DNA of 64,000 bases from an uncultured Flavobacteriales bacterium (GTDB taxonomy: Bacteria > Bacteroidota > Bacteroidia > Flavobacteriales > Flavobacteriaceae): NCBI GenBank assembly GCA_913063255.1, contig CAJXYJ010000003.1, positions 1-64,000 of the forward strand, read 5' to 3'. Within the stretch, counting starts at the first letter, position 1. Each line of letters opens with the position of its first letter. The translations under genes were made by a program, and so were the position numbers. Below are positions 20,214-31,079 of the stretch, in pieces. The notes beneath the pieces were generated by a model, which ran no database searches, was not told where the DNA came from, and saw only the letters and a list, made by a program, of their open reading frames with translations.

Positions 20214-22373
20214 TTATTTAGGTAAATAATATTTTTTTAAAAACGCCTTAAATTTGGGCTCGTTTCTATAGGGATCAAAATCCATATAACCATTAAACTG
20301 CATGATTTCTCTTAAATTAGATTTGCCATTTAAGTAATGATACATAGAATCTCTTTCTTGCATCACTGCAAATATTCTGGCCCTTTCTAAACTAGAATAG
20401 GGATATGTTTTCATTATTTTATAGATGCTATCTATTTCCCCTTGTTTTGCATAAACCAACGATTTATAAAGAGGGTTAAATAAGGAGTTGGATTTATTTC
20501 TTACATATTTTACATTATTAATTAACGTTAAGACCTTTTCATAATCCCCCAGATAGAAGTAATAATCAAAGTATATAAAGTCTTTTAGTGACGTGTTTTT
20601 ATCTAATACATTTTTAACATCTTCTCTATTTAAAAAGGCTTCAAGTTCCTCAATCTTATTATTTTTTAAAAGACTGTTCGAATAGTTATAAGTTGCAATA
20701 GGGCCTTTTCTCGCGAACTTATAAGCTAATTTGGTAAAGTATAGATATTCTTCATTTTTGTTTAAACTATAACAGATAGGAACAATATTATAAACAATTA
20801 CCTTATTTTCTGGATCTTCATTAAAAGCATCCTTTAAATAAGTGTAAGCAGCATTCCAATCCTTATTTTTATATGCTATAATTTGAGAATTGTGATTATA
20901 GATATCTCCCTCAGAAAAGGCAGATTTATATTCTTCCATTGCCTTTTCTGCTTCATCAACCTTTCCGTTTTCAATTAAAGCCCATACTCTACTTCTTTTT
21001 AAATGGGTAGAAACAGGATCTATCTCCAAAGCTTTATTTACATGGTATAAGTATTTATCTACTTCAGGTATATTCTTAAATAAATAAAAAACGCCTATAT
21101 GAAGCTGTACAATTTCATCATTAGGGTTTATTTCAAGAGCTCTTTTTAGTGTAACTTCAGCTTTCTGATATTGCATTTCTTCAAGGTGTAACATTCCCCT
21201 AACGGAATAAATTCTAGCAATATTTGGGTTAATATCTTCGGCGAGAGTCAAATACTTTTCAATATTAATTAGGTTATCTTTTCTTATACTATCGTTTCTT
21301 CCAGCATGTACATTAAGCTGAGAATAAGAACTCGCAATTTCAGCATAAGCATGCCCAAATTCTGAATCCAACATTATGGCCTGTTTAAACGATTCAATAC
21401 TATTTTTTAAAAACGAGTAGGACCTTTCATCAGCCATTGCTTTGCCTTTGATATAAAAATTATAGGCTTCCATATTGTTCGTTATAGAATTCTCTAACTT
21501 TTTTTCGTCTTGGGGAGAAATGGTAATATCTAGTTGAAGCACTATCAGTTTAGATAATTCCATTTGTAGGGTCCAAATATCCTTTAAATCACGTTTATAT
21601 GTTTTTGACCATATTTGCTGGTCATTTTCTGTGTCTATAAGGGTAACGATAACTCTAATGCTATCCTTATTTTGTTGAACACTTCCTTCTACTATAAAAT
21701 TCGCTCCTAAAATTTCCCCTATTTTACTGGAGGTTATTATACTGTCTCTAAATATTTCTGAAGAGTTTTTTGATTTTACAGTAAGATTTTTAACTTTTGA
21801 TAGATTGTCGAGCAATAAATAAGTCATCCCTTCTGCAAAGGAGAGACTATCCGTTTTTCCAAGTGTTTTAAATGGAAGAACCGCAATAGAGTTTGTTCTT
21901 TCTTTAATTTCAGAAGAAGGTAAATTACTGATTAGTAAATAAGCAGCAGCTAAAAGAAGAAAGCCACTAATACTAATTAAAACTCTATTTTTAAAAAAGA
22001 AATTTTTATTTTTAAATTCATCAATTCTCTTTTCCAAGTCACTCAAGCTTTTATTTTGAGCTTTGTACTCACCAGGAGTTATTCCATACTGTTTTCGAAA
22101 TGTTTTATTAAAATAAGAAGGACTCCCAAAACCAACTTTATAGGATATTTCGGCAGCAGTAAAATCAGTTTCTTTAATTAATTTTGCAGCTACTTTTAAT
22201 CTAACTTTTCTAATATATTGATTAACCGAAATGCCAGTAACAGACTTTACTTTTCTTAATGTTTGTGACGCACTTAAATCTAGGGAGGAAGAAAGGTCTC
22301 TTACCCCAAAATTTTCATCATCAATATTGCTCATAACAATATCATTTACTTGATCTAAAAAATTTTCACTCAT
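20214..22373 (-). CDS. AraC-type HTH / TM / TolB-like / TPR transmembrane regulator
   Basis: N-terminal AraC HTH (EISYKVGFGSPSYFNKTFRKQYGITPGEYK), TM, SIAVLPF domain, TPRs. Confidence 0.9.
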   Translation of the reverse strand: MSENFLDQVNDIVMSNIDDENFGVRDLSSSLDLSASQTLRKVKSVTGISVNQYIRKVRLKVAAKLIKETDFTAAEISYKVGFGSPSYFNKTFRKQYGITPGEYKAQNKSLSDLEKRIDEFKNKNFFFKNRVLISISGFLLLAAAYLLISNLPSSEIKERTNSIAVLPFKTLGKTDSLSFAEGMTYLLLDNLSKVKNLTVKSKNSSEIFRDSIITSSKIGEILGANFIVEGSVQQNKDSIRVIVTLIDTENDQQIWSKTYKRDLKDIWTLQMELSKLIVLQLDITISPQDEKKLENSITNNMEAYNFYIKGKAMADERSYSFLKNSIESFKQAIMLDSEFGHAYAEIASSYSQLNVHAGRNDSIRKDNLINIEKYLTLAEDINPNIARIYSVRGMLHLEEMQYQKAEVTLKRALEINPNDEIVQLHIGVFYLFKNIPEVDKYLYHVNKALEIDPVSTHLKRSRVWALIENGKVDEAEKAMEEYKSAFSEGDIYNHNSQIIAYKNKDWNAAYTYLKDAFNEDPENKVIVYNIVPICYSLNKNEEYLYFTKLAYKFARKGPIATYNYSNSLLKNNKIEELEAFLNREDVKNVLDKNTSLKDFIYFDYYFYLGDYEKVLTLINNVKYVRNKSNSLFNPLYKSLVYAKQGEIDSIYKIMKTYPYSSLERARIFAVMQERDSMYHYLNGKSNLREIMQFNGYMDFDPYRNEPKFKAFLKKYYLPK

Positions 22374-22543
22374 TGGAAGTAAAATTTGGCTCCTATAAAG
22401 TTAGTCTTTTTTATTTATCTCTGTTTTATTGAATATTTAACGATAATAAAAATATGTGAAAATCAAATCAATTATTTTTTTTTAGCCCAAGCCCCCATTC
22501 TATCTGCAATCGATACTATTTTACTCCTTTCATTGTAAAATCA

Positions 22544-22570
22544 CCTGCCTTTGCCGGCAGGCAAGCTCAG
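22544..22570. repeat. Short interspersed palindromic repeat
   Basis: CCTGCCTTTGCCGGCAGGCAAGCTCAG; shares the CAAGCTCAG tail with the dnaK repeat. Confidence 0.6.
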
Positions 22571-22580
22571 TCACTATACT

Positions 22581-22770
22581 AGACATCCGTCACGATCCAA
22601 ACTTCTAAATTGGATGGCTTCTGAAGTATGGTTTTCAGTAATTTTTCAAATGGTGGTAAAATGATTTTTATATGAATATCGAACGAACTAGAAAAGACCC
22701 TAAAAACTTTCCTAAATAGCGTTGCTTCTCTGATGGGATGAAGTTACCGGTGCATCTGAATCAGTAATAA
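22581..22770 (-). pseudogene. Degenerate comM 3'-end remnant with internal deletion
   Basis: CACGATCCAAACTTCTAAATTGGATGGCTTCTGAAGTATG aligns to 33.44-33.51k; TATATGAATATCG...CTTTCCTAAATAGCGTTGC aligns to about 33.80-33.86k. Confidence 0.75.
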
Positions 22771-22802
22771 GTGAAATAAAGGGTTTTTAGTTAAAATATA
22801 AT

Positions 22803-23177
22803 CTATATAAAATCTGCAATTTTCTGAAATGCATCTTCATCTTTGATGATATATTGCATTGCTCCTTTTTGTATAGACTGTGTTGCAGTTACATAACTCT
22901 CCTGACTTGAAAGCATAATTACTCTTATGTTATCCAAATGTTCATGGATGGTTTCTAATATTTCTAAACCGTTTGCTGCATCTTTATTAACTGTATTTAA
23001 GTAAAAGTCGAGAATTATAACATCCGGCTTCTCAAAAATATGCTTTAATAAATCTTCACCAGTATGATATATACTAATGTCATGATTTACATTTCTGGTT
23101 AAAAAATCTGACAATGCTTCCGTTAACATCTCGTCATCATCAACAATAAATATTTTTTTAGGTTCTCCTAGCTTCAT
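22803..23177 (-). CDS. Stand-alone receiver-domain response regulator
   Basis: IFIVDDDEMLTEAL, VIILDFYLN, receiver only. Confidence 0.9.
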   Translation of the reverse strand: MKLGEPKKIFIVDDDEMLTEALSDFLTRNVNHDISIYHTGEDLLKHIFEKPDVIILDFYLNTVNKDAANGLEILETIHEHLDNIRVIMLSSQESYVTATQSIQKGAMQYIIKDEDAFQKIADFI

Positions 23178-23214
23178 TTTTTTTATTTTATAAGTTCTGT
23201 TAAATATACACTTT

Positions 23215-26040
23215 TTAACTATAATTTCTTAATTCATTTACAGCCTTTTCTATGTTGGTAATTAATTTCGACACCTCTTCTTTTATTAATTCTTCATCGA
23301 GGTTTTCTCTACATAATATTTCTATTGAAATTGCTAAAGTTTTTGTCTCAGCCATTCCCATCATCATAGATTTTGTTTTAAACCCATGCACATGATTTGC
23401 AACAACCTCAAAGTCATTATCTTCCAACGAAACTTTAATCTTTTCAATTACCCTTGGAGCGGATTTTAAAAACATATCTATATATTTTCTTATGCGTTCT
23501 TTATCTCCTTCACAAAAATTAGTGAGGTAAGTTAAATCTGTAATATCACCACTTGAAATTTCTGGCATATATTTTAGTGATGGCTTCTTTTTTTTCATTG
23601 GGATATTTAACACTTCAGCAATCTCACCAATTAGTTGATATGCTTTAAAAGGTTTTGGAATGTATGAATTCATCCCGGCGTCAATACACTTGTCAAGATC
23701 TGTTCTAAGAACACTTGCTGTTAGAGCTATAATGGGCGTGTCTTTTAAAGGGCTTTCAAAATTGTTTCGAATATATTGGGTCGCTTCAAACCCATTCATT
23801 ACAGGCATCTGCACATCCATTAAAATAACATCAAAATTGTTTTTATTGACTAAATCTATTGCTTCCTGTCCATTAACAGCTTCTTGTATCTCTACATTTG
23901 CTTTCGATTTAAGTGTATCTCTAGCAACAATAATATTATATTCATTGTCATCTACTACTAATATTTTTAAACCATCTAAAATACTTCCATCGACAGTTTC
24001 ATCTTTTGAATTACGTTCATTTAAACTTTCAATAGATCCCTTTTCGAAATTGATGACAAATGAAAATGTCGTTCCATAGCCTTCTTTACTTTCAATGTCA
24101 ATAGTACTATCCATCATTTCAACTAATTGTTGTGAGATGCTAAGTCCCAAACCAGTACCTCCATATTTTCTGGTATAGGATGTATTTGCTTGCGAAAAAC
24201 TCTCAAAAACAGCCTGAATCTTATCTTCCGGAATTCCAATTCCCGTATCAATAATATTAAATTGAACGCCTTCAGTCACCTTTCTCACTTCTAAAGTAAC
24301 ACTCCCTTTTAGTGTAAACTTTATGGCATTTCCCATTAGGTTGATCAATACTTGATTTAAGCGCATTGGATCGCCGATAACTATGTCGTTTACTTGAGAA
24401 TCAACAATGGTTAATAACTCTAAGTCTTTTTCTTGAGCCCGGTGTTGAAGCATTTGCTGGACCTGCGCTACAGTATCTCTAATAGAAAAATCTATATTAA
24501 CAAGCTCCATCTTTCCTGCATCTATTTTTGACAAATCCAAAATATCATTGATGATATGTAATAGATTATCCCCCGCTTTTTTAATACCATTTAAATAATA
24601 CCTCTGTTTATCTCCTAAAGACATATCTAATGCTAGATCCGTCATACCCATTACCGCATTCATAGGGGTTCTTATTTCATGGCTCATATTAGCCAAAAAA
24701 TCCTGCTTTATTTGTTCACTCTTCTCCGCTCGATTCTTTTCAATATTTAATTTTTTTCTGGATTTACGAACAAATCGCAATCGATTATACAATCCCAATG
24801 CCAATAAAAACACTAGTAAACCAATTAATAAAAAGAAGTTCTTTTCTTGATTTTTTTTACGTAAACCTTCTTCATAAGTTGTATTTAATAATTCTTTTTC
24901 TTGAGCCTGAGCAATACTATCTGCTGCTAGTTGATTATTAAATACAATGTTTTGAATTTCTGTTCTTGCTTTTACCTCTTTTTCATCATTTATTAATATT
25001 TGATATTCCTCAAAAGATTCAAGCGCTTCTTTATGTTTATTTAATTTTTTATTTACTTCATATAAACTTTTTAAAAGTCGTGAGTTAACTTCCACATTCA
25101 ATCTTTCGCAATTTTCTTTACAATTAACACATTCTTCTAATGCCTTATTATAATTACCTAATCCAATATCTATTTGGCATTGATAGTTTTGAATTCTCAA
25201 ACGATAATCTGGGGATTCAAAATTTTTAGTTACTGATTGGTATTCCTCCAAATACATAATAGCATCTTCGTATTGTTTCTCATCAATATATATCTGAATT
25301 AGGGCTGATGTACCTATAGAAGCATACGCTTCAAGGCCTAACTCCTTTGATAATTTTATTCCTTCTTTCCAATGTTCTATAGACTTGGGTATATTTCCCA
25401 TGTCACTATAAATACCTCCCAAATTACCATTAGCTCCAGAAATACTCCGTTTTATTCCATACTTTTTACTATGCTGCAAATGCTCTAAATGATACTTTTC
25501 TGCTTGCTCCAAATCACCAAGTGCTCTAAAAATAAAACCTTGATATGCGATACTCCAACCTTCGTTCAAACTATCCCCAACAATATTGCAAATTTTCTGA
25601 GATTTTTGTAAAGACTTGAAAGCATTAGCGTAATCATCATAATCATAGTATAAAGAACCTAAATCAAGCAACTTCTTTGCATAAATGATACTGTCTTCTA
25701 TATACTTAGCGAGTTCTAAACCTTTATTAAAATTTACAATGGCTTTATCATTATCTTCTTTTTCAAAATATATTTCTCCAATTAGCGTATGTGCTTCAAT
25801 TTTATATTTTAAATTTTTCTTTTGCTCAGCATAATTGAGCATTTTATTAGCTAGAATAAGTGCACTATCTGTTTTTCTTTCCAGGTAATAATCGTCTATT
25901 AAAATATTCATGGCTCGTAACCTATTACCAACATCACATTTTTCATTATACCAAATCTCCCGTAGAGAATCTGCTTTTTTTTGAGCATTACTTGTGTAGG
26001 AAAATAATATTGAAAAAAATATTAAAAGAAAAAATTTCAT
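23215..26040 (-). CDS. TPR hybrid histidine kinase with receiver and Hpt domains
   Basis: TPRs, DFLANMSHEIRTPMNAVMGM H-box, KYGGTGLGLSIS, MDVQMPVMNG receiver, NHVHGFKTKSMMMGM Hpt-like motif. Confidence 0.95.
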   Translation of the reverse strand: MKFFLLIFFSILFSYTSNAQKKADSLREIWYNEKCDVGNRLRAMNILIDDYYLERKTDSALILANKMLNYAEQKKNLKYKIEAHTLIGEIYFEKEDNDKAIVNFNKGLELAKYIEDSIIYAKKLLDLGSLYYDYDDYANAFKSLQKSQKICNIVGDSLNEGWSIAYQGFIFRALGDLEQAEKYHLEHLQHSKKYGIKRSISGANGNLGGIYSDMGNIPKSIEHWKEGIKLSKELGLEAYASIGTSALIQIYIDEKQYEDAIMYLEEYQSVTKNFESPDYRLRIQNYQCQIDIGLGNYNKALEECVNCKENCERLNVEVNSRLLKSLYEVNKKLNKHKEALESFEEYQILINDEKEVKARTEIQNIVFNNQLAADSIAQAQEKELLNTTYEEGLRKKNQEKNFFLLIGLLVFLLALGLYNRLRFVRKSRKKLNIEKNRAEKSEQIKQDFLANMSHEIRTPMNAVMGMTDLALDMSLGDKQRYYLNGIKKAGDNLLHIINDILDLSKIDAGKMELVNIDFSIRDTVAQVQQMLQHRAQEKDLELLTIVDSQVNDIVIGDPMRLNQVLINLMGNAIKFTLKGSVTLEVRKVTEGVQFNIIDTGIGIPEDKIQAVFESFSQANTSYTRKYGGTGLGLSISQQLVEMMDSTIDIESKEGYGTTFSFVINFEKGSIESLNERNSKDETVDGSILDGLKILVVDDNEYNIIVARDTLKSKANVEIQEAVNGQEAIDLVNKNNFDVILMDVQMPVMNGFEATQYIRNNFESPLKDTPIIALTASVLRTDLDKCIDAGMNSYIPKPFKAYQLIGEIAEVLNIPMKKKKPSLKYMPEISSGDITDLTYLTNFCEGDKERIRKYIDMFLKSAPRVIEKIKVSLEDNDFEVVANHVHGFKTKSMMMGMAETKTLAISIEILCRENLDEELIKEEVSKLITNIEKAVNELRNYS

Positions 26041-26130
26041 TCTTATTTTGATTAATGCTTATGAAATTACTGAAAATATTAGAATTTAGCTAACAAGTCG
26101 GAATATACCCACAGTCAGTTTATAAGAAGA

Positions 26131-26241
26131 TTAGCCCAACCACCCATCCCGATCCAAACTTCTATATTGTATGGCTTCTGAAATATGATCACCAGTAATA
26201 GAAACTGAAGCTTCTAAATCGGTAATGGTGCGTGATACTTT
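26131..26241 (-). pseudogene. Second comM 3' terminus, 36 codons in frame to a stop
   Basis: Encodes [36 protein letters not shown], 32/36 identical to the ComM C-terminus at 33.43k. Confidence 0.92.
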
Positions 26242-26371
26242 AATTACAAAATTTCATTATGAGAAGATTAAATTATCTGTAGGTCTTCAAACAAAAGACT
26301 TATTTTTATATATGTTATTGGCTGCTTTTTGTTTTTTTTTTACCAAAGCTACAAATCAAATCATTAAACAT

Positions 26372-26401
26372 AAAAAAAGTGCAAGTATTCACTTGCACTT
26401 C
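26372..26401 (-). terminator. Terminator of 26429-27154
   Basis: AAGTGCAAGTATTCACTTGCACTT hairpin with flanking A-run. Confidence 0.75.
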
Positions 26402-26428
26402 AATTTCCTTCTTAGCGTTTAAAAATTT

Positions 26429-27154
26429 CTATTTTTTATTTATTTCAGCTAATACTTCTTCAGTTGTAAAAACATGGCTTGCGATCATTCTAAAATTAAC
26501 TAAAGCTGCTTCATAACCATTTATTCCCGGTAGAATAGCAGCTGCTGTAGCGTCTTTTACAACTGACACTTCAAATCCATTCTCCACCAATTCTCTCATA
26601 TGAGATTCGGTACATAGGTTTGCAGACATTCCAGCTAATATAATTTTACTATACCCATGTTTACGTAATTGCAATGCTAAATCGTTAGACTCAGGACCAT
26701 AAAGCTTGTGTGGACTTGTTACTATTACATTCTCACCATCAATATATTTCTTATAATTATCTAACCAATCTGCTCCAGAGCCTTCAAACTCTTCGACTGT
26801 TAATGCACCTTTTCGATCAAACATGGTAATCTTATGCATTAAAACTTCTAAAGACCCTTCAAATTCCCAAGTGTGATCATGTTTGTAATAATAGTGTGGA
26901 GAAATAAATACTGTAATGTTTTTCTCTTTTGCAATTTTAAATAATGCCTCAATATTGTCTACTGTGTTGTTTGCTGTGACACTTTCTCCAACAACACCCC
27001 ACGTTACACCATTTGGGCTTAAAAAATCATTTTGTGGGTCAGTTATTACGATGGCTGTATTTTCATCTACTGTAAATCCAGGATCTGGCAATTGTGCTAA
27101 CATATTTGTTACACTTGATACTACTAATACTAATGTTAATACTAAATTTTTCAT
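26429..27154 (-). CDS. Isochorismatase-family cysteine hydrolase with signal peptide
   Basis: AIVITDPQNDFLSPNG; GMSANLCTESHMRELVENGFEVSVVKDATAA. Confidence 0.9.
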   Translation of the reverse strand: MKNLVLTLVLVVSSVTNMLAQLPDPGFTVDENTAIVITDPQNDFLSPNGVTWGVVGESVTANNTVDNIEALFKIAKEKNITVFISPHYYYKHDHTWEFEGSLEVLMHKITMFDRKGALTVEEFEGSGADWLDNYKKYIDGENVIVTSPHKLYGPESNDLALQLRKHGYSKIILAGMSANLCTESHMRELVENGFEVSVVKDATAAAILPGINGYEAALVNFRMIASHVFTTEEVLAEINKK

Positions 27155-27345
27155 TGTCTTAAGGTTTTAATTAATTCTTGCTAATATTCATTACCGTTTT
27201 TTCTCCCAGGGAGTCTTCTATATAAACTTATTTAAATGTACAATTCATACCTTGCGCTTTTAACTATATTAATATCAATTAGTTAAAAGAAGTGTTTTCT
27301 GTGTCAAACTGCTCAATTTTACCAAAATTTAAAAATATAATGCAT

Positions 27346-27377
27346 AAAAAACCCTCCTACAAACGTAGGAGGGTTTT
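27346..27377 (-). terminator. Terminator of 27399-29954
   Basis: CCCTCCTAC-AAAC-GTAGGAGGG with flanking A/T runs. Confidence 0.85.
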
Positions 27378-27398
27378 AAAATCTAATTAAATTATATA

Positions 27399-29954
27399 TT
27401 ATTGCTTAATAATCTGCAATACAATAGTATTATTATCTACAGTTACTCTAACAAAGTAATTCCCAGTTGGAAAAGCTGAAAGATCTATTTGAGTAGTATT
27501 TGTATTTGTGGTTTCAGAATACAAGGATTGCCCTAAGATATTCAATACCTCTACAGAAGAAATAACAGATGCTACTTCTACATTTAAGATATTAGAAGTT
27601 GGGTTTGGATAAGCTATAAAGCTGTTTTCAAAATCATTATCTGTTATCGATAGAGGCTTGTTACAATCATAAACCATTATTTCATCTAGCCCCCAACCTA
27701 CTAATCCATAACAACGATCTGTACCTACCTCGAATCTAAATTGTATTGTTGAGTTGGACACTACTCCAATGGTAGCTAAATCTATAACGCTGGTTCCCCA
27801 ATTTAATATACTAGCAGCACCAGGATTCATTGCTGTAAAACCAGGTTCTCCCGATAACGGATTTTCGCTTGTTGTTAATTCACTATAATTATAGGTGTTT
27901 TCAGTAAAGGAAGAAGACTCAATTAAGTTCCAATCACCTCCGTCTATACTATACTTGATGTTAGCACCATCCCGTCCTTCTTCAAAATAGATGAGGTGGT
28001 TAAATGCCATTTCAAATATAGGATATTGACTATCTGGCATTGTAATAACTGGGCTGGTTAACCTAATAATACCTTCTTGCCCACCAGTCGAACAGTTTGC
28101 ATAATTTCGTGCGGGCCCATAGGCAACATTTCCTTCTCTATTAGCTTCTACAGGGTCATTAAATATTAGCCAACCTCTGGGTATCCAGAGGTCTGGATTT
28201 ACGGGTAACTGTTCAAAAGTCCAATCTCCAAATCCCTCTTCCCAATCTTCAAAAAATATAGGGTTTGATGTTGCTGCTTCACACAATTCATTAATCAAAG
28301 GTTGTAATATAGTCTCATAACATTCTGAAGGTATGTCACCCCTTAATTCTGTTGCCAGTAAAACGTTGGTAAGTTGCGTAAGATCATTAACCGTAATCAT
28401 TTCCCCAGAAGGTCCTTTTGGCGCATCTGTAGATAAACCTTCTAAATTGACACCTATTAAATCTGCACCTGAAGCTTCTATTGCATCGGCAAAGGGTATA
28501 AAACCGCTAGTTTGTGTTAAATATTGGCTCTGTGCTCTCCAAAAAATATGAGCAGCCTTTGTAAAACCAATTCCAGTAATGGTTTGTCCGTTATAATCAC
28601 CCCCGTCCACTAATAATACGTAAGTATGATTAATAACACCAGAGTTGGTGTGGACTCCTCCATTGTCTCCACTTGAACACCTGAATTCGTCATCACTTAC
28701 TTTACCAGGGTCGTCATTACAAGTTGGATCCCATAAATCACGAAGACCTGGACTCCACACAGTATCTTCACCATTCATCCATCGGTCGGAGCTTAAACAT
28801 TCGGTTCTTAGAGATAAATCTTCTCCTTCATCTTCGTAACCATTTATTAAATCTATAGTTTCTCCCCAAATATCTGAATATGCTTCGTTGATGGCTCCAG
28901 ATTGCCATAAATAAAGTAATCCACTCGTATATTCAGTGTAAGCATGCCCCCATTCGTGACCTATAATATCATCTGAAGCTGTTCCTTCACAAAAGTTGAC
29001 CGTTTCGCCATTCCAATTCGCATTTGGACAGTATCCTGGAGCACTTAAATTATTTATTACTCGCATTGGTATATCTGCACCATTATATGAAACATAGCCA
29101 AAAGCATTCTTAAAAAAATTATAGGTATGCCCAGAGACAACGACTTCATTTTGTTGCCAAATGTCGAGTGATCCCGGAAACGCATCACCCTCTTGCCAAA
29201 CAGTATTTGAAGTATCACCTTCGTATATAGTACGATCTATCGCATGGGCGATACCGGTATATTGTTCTACTATGCTACCTTCGTGAGCATCTACAAAAAT
29301 ATACTCCCTAACATCCAATTTATTACCAACTTCAATTTTATATACCAAATGATTTGCTCCACGATATCCTTGGGTGATCCCTTTTTGGAATACATACAAT
29401 GTGTTTTCGTTTACACTTAAAGGCACACCAGAAAAATTGATGTTTTGGTTGTATATGGTTTCAAGTGCAATAAACGAAACCTGAGATGGGCTTAAACTTG
29501 GGATTGGATTTACTTTAATAACTGGATTATAGTTTCCGTTAATGGCGGTGAGCTTTTCATTCGTATTGAAATGAAAAATAAGTTTCCCGTCAAAAACAGG
29601 AACTCCATGATATACCTGAGTTAAAACAACCCGTTTTAAACCATATTGATCTGTTTCAGCTTTTTGAGGAATAAAAGATTCTGTTACCATTTCTAAATTA
29701 TAAATGCCTTTGTAGTTTTCTAAAAAGGTTATTGACTTATCAATAACGGTATTCCCTTGTAGTTCTATAGGATTGGTGTGTGGAAATTTAACAAATTGTG
29801 CAATTCCTGAATTTTTATTTACAGTGATTACGGCTCCGGTTTGTTGGGTTAAAGCATCGATCGATGTTTTAACATTTTGAGCAAATGTCTGAACAAATAA
29901 GCAATTCATGGAAAACAATAAAAAAACTAAAATTAATAAAGTTGAATTTTTCAT
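27399..29954 (-). CDS. T9SS-secreted M4 (thermolysin-like) metallopeptidase
   Basis: HEWGHAYTEY and GAINEAYSDIWGE; N-terminal FTP-like propeptide; C-terminal sorting domain. Confidence 0.93.
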   Translation of the reverse strand: MKNSTLLILVFLLFSMNCLFVQTFAQNVKTSIDALTQQTGAVITVNKNSGIAQFVKFPHTNPIELQGNTVIDKSITFLENYKGIYNLEMVTESFIPQKAETDQYGLKRVVLTQVYHGVPVFDGKLIFHFNTNEKLTAINGNYNPVIKVNPIPSLSPSQVSFIALETIYNQNINFSGVPLSVNENTLYVFQKGITQGYRGANHLVYKIEVGNKLDVREYIFVDAHEGSIVEQYTGIAHAIDRTIYEGDTSNTVWQEGDAFPGSLDIWQQNEVVVSGHTYNFFKNAFGYVSYNGADIPMRVINNLSAPGYCPNANWNGETVNFCEGTASDDIIGHEWGHAYTEYTSGLLYLWQSGAINEAYSDIWGETIDLINGYEDEGEDLSLRTECLSSDRWMNGEDTVWSPGLRDLWDPTCNDDPGKVSDDEFRCSSGDNGGVHTNSGVINHTYVLLVDGGDYNGQTITGIGFTKAAHIFWRAQSQYLTQTSGFIPFADAIEASGADLIGVNLEGLSTDAPKGPSGEMITVNDLTQLTNVLLATELRGDIPSECYETILQPLINELCEAATSNPIFFEDWEEGFGDWTFEQLPVNPDLWIPRGWLIFNDPVEANREGNVAYGPARNYANCSTGGQEGIIRLTSPVITMPDSQYPIFEMAFNHLIYFEEGRDGANIKYSIDGGDWNLIESSSFTENTYNYSELTTSENPLSGEPGFTAMNPGAASILNWGTSVIDLATIGVVSNSTIQFRFEVGTDRCYGLVGWGLDEIMVYDCNKPLSITDNDFENSFIAYPNPTSNILNVEVASVISSVEVLNILGQSLYSETTNTNTTQIDLSAFPTGNYFVRVTVDNNTIVLQIIKQ

Positions 29955-30063
29955 AATTAAGGTGTTTTAAATAATTAACAATAATTGAGACATGATGTCT
30001 TCGTTATTAAAAGTTTAATGATTAATATATAAATAGTAGAAATTCAGATGTTTTAAATAATGA

Positions 30064-30720
30064 TTAATCAATTCTATCATTATCCACTACCACAAATCCG
30101 GGTTTATGTACCTCGTCATACCCCTGAGAAGACCAGATACGGTGGTTTGGCGGGTATACGTTACATAAAGACATGGAACGAGGTGATGCAAAGATCCTCA
30201 TCGAAGAAATTTTGTCGATACCACTAAGTCCTTCATTGGCATTATCAATTACTTTAAAGTAAAATCTCCAGAATATTCCAAAAGGTGGTGGATCACCTGT
30301 TACTTCAACAACCTGTGTAATAAGCCCTCCGTACATGGCTACATTATCTATAACGGTTACACATTCTGTTTCCATAATAAAATGAAAGCTATAACTGGGT
30401 GTGGTCATTTGTATTTCAGCACTACCTCTGCTTCCATTTGCATCCCTAGTTCCATTCCAAGTGATCAATAAAGGATTTCTATTAGGTGGATTATAAAGCC
30501 CGTTGGTGAATCCATACCCTCTAGGATCTGTTGTATTAGAATAAGGATTGTTGTCTTTTACATCTATTTCCATGGTTTCCCAGATACTTTTTCCTTGATA
30601 TTGTTTAGATACATAAACAATATCATTGGTTTGTTCTTCAAATTGTTCTACAGATTCTTCTTTACTACATGAAGTAAGTAAAATAAATCCTAGTGCGAAT
30701 AATAATGTTAAATTTTTCAT
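30064..30720 (-). CDS. Hypothetical lipoprotein
   Basis: LLTSCSKEE lipobox. Confidence 0.75.
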   Translation of the reverse strand: MKNLTLLFALGFILLTSCSKEESVEQFEEQTNDIVYVSKQYQGKSIWETMEIDVKDNNPYSNTTDPRGYGFTNGLYNPPNRNPLLITWNGTRDANGSRGSAEIQMTTPSYSFHFIMETECVTVIDNVAMYGGLITQVVEVTGDPPPFGIFWRFYFKVIDNANEGLSGIDKISSMRIFASPRSMSLCNVYPPNHRIWSSQGYDEVHKPGFVVVDNDRID

Positions 30721-31079
30721 GATAAGGTGTTTAAATAGTTAACAATTCTAAAAGACACGATGTCTTCGATTTCTATTGTAAACATAGCAAACACCCCATA
30801 TTAGTCATTGTATTAAAATTTCAATTCATGGTATTTTTTGAGCATTTCATTGTAATATTATTCCATTGAGAAGAATTGAATGCCAAATCATTATTGGCCG
30901 GCTTAAAAGATGAAGAATTTATGACTAAAAATAGATCTAAAAAAAGCTAGGATACGATATGCAATAATCAGAATATAAAAAATAGTTATACCAATGAGAA
31001 AAAACCTGAAAGATTAGGTATAGAAAACCAAATGGTTTAAAGTAGTTTGGGTTAGTGAAAAGAGATGTAAACTATTTGT

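Noticed and set aside
22803-26040. Receiver + hybrid kinase as a novel phosphorelay
   Set aside because: Domain content is standard for a hybrid TPR histidine kinase; only its position beside a comM remnant is notable
26225-26422. 65-aa plus-strand ORF
   Set aside because: Overlaps the comM remnant and a terminator; no supporting signal
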